A stretch of DNA of 64,000 bases from Anas platyrhynchos (lineage: Eukaryota > Chordata > Aves > Anseriformes > Anatidae). The position numbers were made by a program, and so were the translations under genes. Positions 55,301 through 64,000 of this stretch are shown piece after piece. The stretch is from NCBI RefSeq assembly GCF_047663525.1, contig NC_092605.1:868001-932000 (forward strand). Reading direction: 5' to 3'. The notes beneath the pieces are model-generated. The model made no database searches, was not told where the DNA came from, and saw nothing but the letters and a program-made list of their open reading frames with translations. Each line of letters opens with the position of its first letter. Positions within the stretch are counted from its first letter, which is position 1.

Positions 55301-58300
55301 TTATTACAGATTAAAGAACACTGGCCCTTCGAACAACAAGGTTTGTCTTCTGGCAGCTTTACCCAGCTAAGGGATAAAGGCTGAAATTGGGCTGTAGTGT
55401 GTCTTTTAGCAGAACTGCCCGTCACTGAAGGAAATGTGGTTGGTAACAAGTTAGAGCACAAAAAGCTTAATTTAGCTAAAAGCAAAAATAGTTGCTCTGA
55501 AGTAAGAGATTCCGAAGGGAGAGAGGCAAGGGTGTGTCTGTAGCACAAAGTTTTACTGGAATAGATGAGAGAAGGGCCTGCTTATCTGGGTTTGCTCTTT
55601 GTCACTTATAGCAAATATTTTAATTCTCAGATGGCTGCCTGAAATTTTTTTTTGAGATATTTTTGTGCCTGTTGTGAAAACACTTCTATTTGTGTGAAGA
55701 CGATAGGAATTACACATTGGAATTACTAGAAATAATCAATTTTAAAACCCTAAATTGTAAGAAGTGTGGCTGTTGTTTGGACAAATAATGGCATCCTATA
55801 TGTTGACTCGAGCATCCAGTAAAGCATTTTTGCAATTTTATGTTATTTGTATAACAACATTGAAGAAAGCATGTGGAAGAGTACTGAATTCCCTCTTTCA
55901 CGGTATCTTTTTCAACTCAAGAGAAACCAGTACACAAAATTCATTCCACAGTAATATTTTACTTTCCATTCTTAGGCAGTTGAGAGTCTTGTTACGACAC
56001 TGCTGTGTACCTTGGAGAACAGACAGACAAGGTAACTGAAGTACACTGTTGTGAGAGTTGTCTCCTTTTTATTTTTATTTATATCATGCCTGTTATGTGG
56101 GGTTATGCTTGTAGCTTAAATGTGTGTTGAAATTTGAAATACTGTTTTTATTCATATAAAAGGATCCTGTATTTCTGTATCTCTGTCAGATAGAAACACT
56201 TTAAAAAATCCATCTGGGAGAACAATGGTGGGTTGCCACACTGTATTAAAATGGCTTCTTTTTTTTCCTTTGAACAAAAAAGACATTCTCCCTCTCTGTT
56301 GCTGTTCTTCAGAGCTCTGGAAGCTCGCTCTTGGCAGTCGTGCTTGACCCTCTGCCTCAAGCTTCACGAGAGCGTCTGCAAGCGCGCAAAGCTGGTGTTA
56401 GAGTTCAAGATTCCTGTCACTACAGCCAGGATGATTTCAAAGGTTGCCAGACTTCAGCCCACAGCAGTGAGTACTGAGCAACTATTTTTGGGTTGACATG
56501 AGTGGGGTATCTAGAAATATGACAGAAATGGTACAACAGACTGATTTATAGATTGTTCTCGTGTTGGAAAGCTTAATATTCTGAATTAGCCAAAAATGTG
56601 GTATGTTCAAAAACTTTTGAAATCACTTAATGATTTTGAATCTTATTGTTGAAAGCAAGGTCAAATGCTTAGTTTTACTGTAATGGGCTCTGTTTTGTCT
56701 TTTTTTTTTTTTTTTTTTTTTTCCATTATATTTTGTCTTTCTTTCCTGGAAAGAAATTTCTTAAGCAAAGGCTGTTTGTGAGCTTTGCATTTTTCCAGCC
56801 TCTTTGTCCTTTTATTCAGGTATTGATGGGGCTCTGTTGCTGGGCTGGTTTGCGCCCAGCACATTTGGATGTCTGATGCATTTAGGCCTTGTCTTTTAGA
56901 AATACTTATTTTAAACCTGTTGTATGCTGCTGTCCTGCTTGAACTGATCTTTATTTTTCCACCTGTGTGCATCAGGTTGTGAGAGATGAAACCATACAGG
57001 AAGCTTCAGTGGTAGAAGTATTCAACAAAGCTCTAGAACACACTCGAGCCTGGTTCAGAAATGCTTTAAGCCGGAACTTACTGCAAGAATATGTAGTGCA
57101 TGTGACGTTCTCTATTTGTAAGGAACCTGAGGTTTGTCATCAGAATAAAAATGTCTTTTTCTGTACCTTAACTGTATATAGTCTGGGTCTAATGGTTCTT
57201 TGCTGGAGACCGTAGCTGCTGTGGCTGGGTAAGGAATGAGGTGGAGAGAGGCAGTGCAGACCACGAGCTGAGAGGCTGCATTGTTTTAAACGCTTGGGCT
57301 GAAAAGCAAAAGGCTATACGTGGTGCTTTGCATCTCATCTTGTTCCTGCTGGTTCTTTGCTGCTCTGAAAGGCAGGGCTGGAATGATGAGCTGCCTTCTA
57401 GGTGTTTAGCTGGAGATATTGTCGTGCTCACCCTGTATGTGGTACAGGCTGCCCATCAGGCCTTCAGCACGCAAGCACAGAGCAGCTCCTTACAGCCTGC
57501 CTCAGTCTGGTGCTCCAAGACCTCCCTCGGGCAATTCCCAGCATCGAGGTGGAAGTAGTTTATGCACGTCTCCTTTAGTATCAGGGACATATTGAAGCTG
57601 TTTAAAAAACATTTTGCAGCTCTTTCACTTTTGGATGGAAACATTTGAAAGGACTGCATGTTATTTGAGGAGCGTGGGGTCTCTCTTCAGCACAGCAGTG
57701 TTCTTTCTTATTTTGGTTTTAAATCTTGACACTTGGCGTTCTGGATTTGTTTGCTTCTCACCTGCAGGCCTGGAATGAATTTGTGAATATCAGCTTTCCA
57801 GATGAACAATTCACTGAGAAGTGGAAGAGGACTTTACTTGCAGATTTGGAAAGAAGAATTCAGGCGGTATGGGGAGCTGTGGGAAATCAGTGCATGCCAG
57901 TGGGCCAAGATCAGAGGGAATGGACAGTCTTCTGCTATGCTTCTAGAATAATGTCTTGAGCCTGAATGGGCACATGAAAATACTGTGGTCATAAAAGTTG
58001 CCACTGCTGTTATAAAACATGTTCTGGCGGTTCGAAATTAGATGTGAAACTGTAACCGTGCTGTATTCTTGGTGTCAGACTCCAGTGGCCTGTTAGCCTG
58101 GCTGCAGTGCTTCTCTGTTTCTAGCAGTGACTGACGACCTGGTGCTTTAAAGGAAATTGCATCCTTTGAGCAATTACCACCTCTTCAGTTTTAAGGAATG
58201 GTGGGTGCAAAGTAAGCACAGGGACTTAAAGAAACAGAGTTTGTGCATGTCTCGTCTCATTCATTGTGTAGAAATTGTTGTCTGGGATCCCAAACACACT

Positions 58301-61300
58301 GTGTAGGTCCCTTCCAATATCAGCTTATTTATCTCCTCATCTGCTTTCTACATCAGCTGAAAAATTCTATAAGCTGTTGGTTTTCCTAGTGTAATCAGAA
58401 AAAAAAAAAATGTAACTCCTGGTGGCAACTTGGATAGGAGAGATACTTATTTAGTAATTGTACATCTTAGAGGGAAACACTTCAATTTTTTTCCAGCACG
58501 TATCTGTGCTTCGTTATTCTTCCAGTTTTTGGTAAGTGGTGCAGGTACAATGCTTGGCTTCACTAGGGGACTTAGATTTTTGGCTTAGTACTTTTATTGT
58601 CTTAATAGCACTCTTGCATGCTTTCCAAAAACATTTTGGAAATTTAGGGCTGATAAGAACTCTCTTCTCTTTTACCCTGTAGGAGCCTCCGGTTAACCAA
58701 ATCTTAGTTTACTGCTGTCAGTATCGCCTAATTCAAGATCTTAACAGTTCCATTGGTTGGTGTTTCAAAAATTGTGCCCTAGAGGCTGTAACTGCAGCTT
58801 GCCAGGTATTGTATTTTCCCTCAGAGCGGGAAAGGAAAAGTCTAATTTCATTTTGCACAGAAATCTTGTATAGGGATGTACATTGTTATGGAAGAAGAGT
58901 AGCACATTCAGTCTCTGATTACTTGAATTGCTGTGGATTTTTTTAGTTTGTTAAATTAACAAAAAAGTATTGACAAATCGAGATCTGTTTAGACAGGGTC
59001 CATGAGAAATACTTGTAATGCTTGTCACATTGTGGCTCTCGTGTCGCATGCTGTGTGGTGACTTTGGAACATGCCTCAGTGCTGGAATTGTGACTCTTGA
59101 CATCAGTGCCTGTTTCTGAGATTGACCCAGTGTAATCCAAAACACTGATGCATTCTTCCCTTCTGTCATGTATGTGTTGTGCAGACTCAGAGCAATCTCC
59201 TTGATAGGATAACTTCCTACAACATGGAACAATTTGGCCAGCTTATATCAACTATTATTGTGAAATCATGGCCGAGAGCGAGTGAGCAGTCCAAGGATGA
59301 TATTGATGAGACTTTGCACCACATGCTTACGTGGCCTGACATCAAGCATGTCTTCAGCTTTAGTGGTATGTCTGTATGTATGCCTATGTTCCTTTGCTGA
59401 GAAGGAAAGGAACACATAAACTTTTTCTGCTGTTGAGGTGAGGAATGGAACAAAACTCAGACTATTCAGCCTGTTGATTGAGGGGAAAGGGTAAGGAGAG
59501 GGAGCCAGTATTCTTCTTGTGCTAATTCACTGCAGCCTCTTCAGAATTTGTACTGAACCTGTAGATCGTGGATTTGTAGAACATAGCTTCTTACTCTCCA
59601 AAGTTTTGACAAGTCATTGCTACATAAAAATGCAAGTGTTTGTCGTGCGAGTGGGTTGAAATGGCTTGTGTTTTCTCCATGAGTTTTGGGTGTGGCCTAT
59701 CCATGGGAAGGTGTCTGAACTGCTGTCCTGGGATCCTGGTGGTTTCTGTTCAGGAAAACATGAAGGATTGGAGGATGGTGTGATAAGTTAGACACTTTTG
59801 GGTAGGGATTCAGGTGGGAAATGGAAAGACTCTGTTTTATGATGTTGAATAATTATTTCTTCTGCCTAGTTCTTGTGAAGCCAGACTGATGCTTTGTTTA
59901 TTGAACAGGAAGAAACACAAAGCTCCTAGAACAACTTACAGATGAAGCAAAAAATATAATGGCCACAGCAGATTCTTTGTTCATGAGTGTCACCGATGGC
60001 ATCCAGCAAGGGAGTATCCTTGTGAAACACCTGGAAGAGATTTTGCAGCATGAGAAACAGTTCATCTGTATCTGGGAGCAAAGTAAGAGCCTTGTTGGCT
60101 TATGGCATCATTGTAGTGATTGATGGCTTACTCTGTTAAACCTACTTCATTGATTAGTAATACTAATTAGATGCCTCATCAGTTAAGTCCTGTCCTTGTC
60201 AATGTACTTTGTGTGGAGCTTGCGACTCAAAGTTACATTGTCTGCATTTTGCTGTTCCTGACTGTGCTAATCCAAACCTGAGTTATGGATGCAGGAGGTG
60301 GGAAGTATCTGCCTTGTGACTGACTGCAGATGGTTTTTCTTTCAGAGCACAGCCAGCTGCCACAAGGGAACAAAGAAGTACTCAAGAGAGAACTGAAAGC
60401 AGTGCTGCAGAGGAGTCAAGAAGAAGTAACATTCATCAAAGGACAGAAAAAAGCAATAGGAACCTTTCTGAACATGTGCAGGAAGGTGCAGGCATCTGTG
60501 AAAGGTAGTGTTTTGGGGGAGCAATTTTAAAATGGGAACTCCAGAAAACGTATTTTTCTTTGAAAACTGCTGACTTTTTATAAACAGGTTTTGTTCTAAA
60601 CTATAGTAAGGATGGGACTGGGGGGGAAATCTGGAGTGTCCGGGGGCAAAGAGTGAGTACTAATGAATCAAATGGTATTTGTAGGGATCCATATGACCCT
60701 ACATGCGTCAAATTTTGCAACACAGCTGATTAGATGAAGTAAACTGGACCACAGACTAGGCATTTAACCTCTGATGTGACCTATCTCTCTATTTTAAAGT
60801 GGATGTAGGTGAGGTGGAGCTTCAACACTCAGAAGATCTTCGCTTAAAGAAACTAAATAAAGTTGTGAATGTGGGAGAAAGACCTATAGAGACTTACTAC
60901 AGTCTGAGCCAAGAGCTGAAACGATTTGCCCAGAAAATGCACTCTTTTAAAGATAGCCTGATCTTCCAGCAGTTTTGGGAGGAAGCCGCCAAGAAGATGA
61001 GACAGGAGAATGTTTTGGAGGAGGAGGAGGTTGTTCCTGTATTGGATCTTGATAATGTTTCCAGTCATCTAATCTCCCCTTGTTTTATGAGTTACGAAAG
61101 GTTGTATGAAGATCTCAGATCTGGAAGTCTCACTCTGTCTGCAGTTGATAAAATTTTTAAAGAATTCAGAAATCATTCTGAAATTATCAAAACTGAGTTA
61201 AGGATCATATGTGAACTTAAACCTGGAGAAGAGAGAGACTGGGTTGATCAGCGATTTCAGCAGATCCAGCAATATCATGAAATGCATCTGACTTTAGATG

Positions 61301-63776
61301 CTGCAAAGATTATTGCCCATGTCAAAGAGAATTTAAACCTCTCTGGTGACTTCAGCGTCCTGACAAACTTGTTGCACATAGTAAGTATCCACTTCTTCAG
61401 CCCTGTACTGTCAGGGTGTTGGCTGGAAAGCTTGGTAGATCTGAACCTTTTAGGAAGCCTATCCTAGTCTGTCAAGAGCCGTTCCCTGCCCCAAAATGCT
61501 TATTTGAGATAAAACTAAGTGTTCAAATAAAGTGCTTGTGTGTAATCTTTCATAAGAGGGAAGGTATATTCCTCTGGTGTTTGAGGTGTGGCTTCACAGA
61601 GGGCTTTTCTTTCCCTTGCAAGACAGGCTGTATTTCTCGTTTCCAGACTGCATGTTTGTATTGCTTGCTTTGTAGACAGAAAAGTTTGAATTATACAAGA
61701 CACAAAAGCTGGAATCCATCAGCTCTGAGCTTATGCATGCCAAGAAACTGCTGGAGGGGATCACTGTGAACCGTCGTGGGTGCCTGGGGGAGCTGGCCAA
61801 GCAGAAGGAGTTTGTCTGCTGGGTCAGAGAAGCACTGAAAGGTGAGTGCTGCTCACCTGAGAATTAGGCAGGAATCAGCAGAAGGGATGCTGATTTGTTT
61901 GGGGGCAGGAGGAATGCCATGTTCCTGACCTATCGGCTTTATGCGTTCACAGCTTCTGGTATTCCAGTTGCTAGCATTTCTTATGGGTTTCAGCATGGAA
62001 CACACTATAAAGTATCCCCTTTAAATGTGCCACTGTAGTCTAGTGCTGCACACAGCTGCTACCCTGCCGGGAATCTGGACTTGGTCTGAAGGGTCGTAAC
62101 TGCTGCTGCTACTCAGTTCAGGTCGGTCTTTTAAGAGAACAGAGGCCATCCATTTAGCAGGATAGCAGCAGTAAGATTAGTTCTGTGCATGTCAGCTCAG
62201 CTTTCTTACATGCACACAGACACGCACCCTTTGAATGGCTTCCATCCAGGCTGTGAGCCTGTGCTGTTCACGGCAATGCAGAGAAAAGCCAGGGGCAAGG
62301 ATGCCATTAATGTAGATGAATTCCTCAGGAAAGTTGGTGGTGGTATGGGTAGACAGAAGTTGCAATGGGGATCTTGTTCAGTGGCATTTTTATGCATCTT
62401 CTGTAAAAGGGGGTGATGTGGAATTGCATTAATACTGCCTCATTCATTGTTTTTTCATGCATTTATCTCATTTAAGATATAAATGAGCTGAAAGTATTTG
62501 TAGACTTGGCTTCTATCTCTGCTGGGGAGAATGACATGGATGTGGATCGTGTGGCTTGTTTCCATGATGCTGTACATGGCTACTCTTCCCTGCTCTATGA
62601 GCTGAGGCAGGAGTCAGGGTTTGAGGACTTCATGTACAGCTTGAGAAAGCTGTGGCGAGCCCTGGAAACTGATGAGAATCTTCCCAAAAAACTGGTGAGT
62701 TCTGCTGAAGCAGGTTGTCTCTGCATCCTCTTGTTTCTGCCTTCCAACAGTGGATGGAAGATTGACCGCACAGGGCAGATTCCGGTGATGTGGGGGCATC
62801 ACAGCAGCTCTTGTTATTTGAAGAGAAATATTTTGTTTTTGTGGTATGAAAATTCACAGCAGCAACTGTTACTGATATAGCACAGATTTCTCCAGAGCAC
62901 TGCTGAGGCTTTCAGATGTGCCATGGTGTAGCTTTGCTCTTCTAAATAGTTTAAATGATACAAAAGATGGAAGACAAATGACTGGGAACTCCATCTTATT
63001 CTTTGCAGCAGGACATGTTTCTATAGCAAGAGGCTCTGAAGCACAGCAGCAGCACAGGGTGTTGGTAAAGAACAGCTGTGCTGAAGGCTCAGGCTGTGGC
63101 CAGTAGTCATTCCTTTCATCCTTCCCCATCCTGAAACTCTCTAATGCCAGCCGACTGTCCTGAACATCAATATAATTTTGGAAAGAAACACAAAGTTAGG
63201 GAGATAAGGGCAGTGCCATGTCTTCTCTCTCCACAGCGTGCTTCAGCTCAACACCTAGAGTGGCTGAAAACGGTGAAAGAGAGCCATGGGTCTGTGGAGC
63301 TCTCGTCCCTGTCACTGGCAGCCACCATCAACAGCAGAGGGGTGTACGTCCTCAGAGCACCGTCTGATGGCCAAAAGGTGAGACTACTTGACTTTCTCTC
63401 CACTTGAACTGTTCTCCTGTCAGACTGCTCCTTCCTGACAAATATCTCCTGCAGGTAATGCTGCTGGCATGTCAGCGACTGTCAGAAATGTGCTGTAACT
63501 TTGTGCAGTCCCTTTCTGGAGTCTGTCTCTTAAGCGCTCTCCTTGCCAGGCACAGCTCTACCTTGGGAGGGGAACCTCACCGTGCATCAGCACTGATGGC
63601 TTACTCTCTGGCAGGTTTCTTTAGACAATGTCCTGCATCTCATCATCCCCGAGAGCTCTGAGGATAACAAGCCATCACGGAAATATTCTCTGGCAGAGCT
63701 TCGTGAACTGCAGAACAAACTGATGCTCATGTCAGCAAAGGGAGAGCAAGGCCTGGAGGTGGAAAAGTTCTCTGAG
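46378..63776 (+). CDS. RNF213: RNF213, giant AAA+/RING E3 ligase, N-terminal part (partial)
   Basis: RNF213 (mysterin) is an interferon-inducible AAA+ E3 ligase linked to moyamoya disease, lipid droplets and antimicrobial ubiquitylation. Exons: 46378-46471, 48052-48383, 48884-49552, 50155-50336, 51083-51241, 51509-51702, 51928-52211, 53358-53620, 54399-54584, 55148-55340, 55976-56031, 56313-56466, 56976-57131, 57768-57866, 58683-58805, 59185-59365, 59909-60082, 60346-60504, 60800-61380, 61676-61841, 62477-62694, 63237-63377, 63615-63776; 1,642 codons with unbroken phase, then donor GTCAGA. Residues 1-31 are a Cys-poor version of the human N-terminal zinc-ribbon-like motif; 32-425 are charged, low-complexity and repetitive. 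About 430-550 match the CBM20-like carbohydrate-binding region (KYWVSCGEGQYEFIYKD, NRCLYINS). The rest is the helical stalk, ending near GENDMDVDRVACFHDAV and EWLKTVKESHGSVE. AAA and RING domains lie beyond the window. Confidence 0.95.
46472..48051 (+). other. RNF213 intron with no supported gene
   Basis: The interval holds a 157-codon plus-strand open frame (47438-47911) with no recognisable family, no splice support and no codon-periodic look; I do not call it. Nothing else stands out. Confidence 0.6.
48123..48344 (+). repeat. Coding tandem repeat inside RNF213 exon 2
   Basis: Two diverged copies, 48123-48227 (105 nt) and 48228-48344 (117 nt), encode GADG..T(P/E)ET..E..LLE...A.S..SET blocks. 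The second copy has four extra residues of a charged DDEKEKEE tract. It is an in-frame duplication in the disordered N-terminal region. Confidence 0.8.
50676..50706. repeat. T-rich simple repeat in RNF213 intron
   Basis: A run of T8-T15 blocks is separated by single G bases. A comparable T-rich/AT run occurs at about 52560-52599 in the intron before the exon at 53358. Confidence 0.85.
53730..53972 (-). mobile_element. CR1 LINE fragment (3' end, old)
   Basis: Read on the plus strand it shows the antisense CR1 landmarks in order: an AGAATTACAGAA-type end, GGTTTGAAGGGATTTCCACA, a CTGCTCAAAGTAGGGCA-type segment, GATGTGAAAAAGGTTTTCCT, and a TTTCCCTTATTGCAGCTTTT-type segment before CTGTTGCC. The element is therefore on the minus strand, 5'-truncated and diverged. 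CR1 is the dominant LINE of birds and other sauropsids, which supports the taxonomic call. Confidence 0.8.
54663..54733. repeat. Mixed simple repeat (T run, AAAC, AACC, A run)
   Basis: Low-complexity tract in an RNF213 intron composed of T8, AAAC units, AACC units and A17. It is typical slippage-prone DNA. Confidence 0.8.
56700..56722. repeat. T23 run in RNF213 intron
   Basis: A 23-base T run with T-rich flanks lies before the exon starting 56976. It may be an old reverse-oriented poly-A tail, but no attached element is recognised. Confidence 0.85.
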
Positions 63777-64000
63777 GTCAGATTTCAAACCCAATGGCTT
63801 ACTGGTGTTGATGCTGGGCTTCCATTTTGCTTCAACATCAGCTTTTAAGACTAGTTTACAGCTGAGTTGCTGGGGATGGACGGTAGAAGACAGATATCCC
63901 TACCTCTTTGGTTCCCTGTTAGAACGGCACTAAGCTGGAGACTGGGTAGGGGCCTGGTGCCCTCATCCTCTGGCCACATGGGGAATGCTCCTGGCTGGCA

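Noticed and set aside
58295-58320. Short CR1-like end (GGTCCCTTCCAAT)
   Set aside because: Only about 15 matching bases, too short to separate from chance without a library search.

Overview
This is nuclear DNA from a vertebrate, almost certainly a bird. Split genes with GT-AG introns, CpG-island promoters, short introns in the GC-rich half, an old CR1 LINE fragment and two MIR-like relics all fit. The gene order matches human 17q25.3, whose avian counterpart is, from general knowledge, a microchromosome of the chicken chr18 type. I cannot name the species from sequence alone. No bacterial system, provirus, CRISPR array, rRNA or tRNA is visible. This is an ordinary, well-conserved gene neighbourhood, so the findings concern gene structure, promoters and lineage-specific changes rather than a new machine.

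Layout, left to right. (1) 1-15,100: the 5' part of TBC1D16 on the minus strand. Two coding exons are present (8631-8454 and 7423-6796); the rest is intron, with a CpG-rich patch near 0.9-1.2 kb and an AT-stemmed inverted repeat at 5.6 kb. (2) 14.1-15.25 kb: a CpG island, presumably shared head to head by TBC1D16 and CCDC40. It carries an E-box palindrome and an RFX X-box just before the CCDC40 ATG. (3) 15,132-27,797: complete CCDC40 on the plus strand (19 coding exons, about 978 aa), a ruler protein of motile cilia. (4) 28,210-33,926: complete GAA on the plus strand (19 coding exons, about 880 aa), lysosomal acid alpha-glucosidase, starting about 410 bases after the CCDC40 stop codon. (5) 37,441-35,027: complete SGSH on the minus strand (8 exons, 500 aa), lysosomal heparan N-sulfatase, convergent with GAA. 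(6) 37,761-43,513: complete SLC26A11 on the plus strand (16 exons, 598 aa), a sulfate/anion transporter divergent from SGSH across only 319 bases. (7) from about 45.25 kb to the right edge: the 5' third of RNF213 on the plus strand (23 coding exons, 1,642 codons). Its promoter carries an interferon-response-like element. The AAA+ and RING parts lie beyond the window.

How the genes relate. GAA and SGSH are both lysosomal hydrolases, for glycogen and heparan sulfate. SGSH releases sulfate, and its divergent neighbour SLC26A11 moves sulfate, so their shared promoter plausibly coordinates them. CCDC40 is a ciliary structural gene and RNF213 an interferon-inducible giant E3 ligase; their neighbourhood looks like inherited synteny. 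From memory, human 17q25.3 has EIF4A3 and CARD14 between GAA and SGSH. Here GAA and SGSH are directly adjacent. Exon boundaries were read from GT/AG signals, continuous reading phase and remembered human proteins. All summed coding lengths are multiples of three for the four complete genes.
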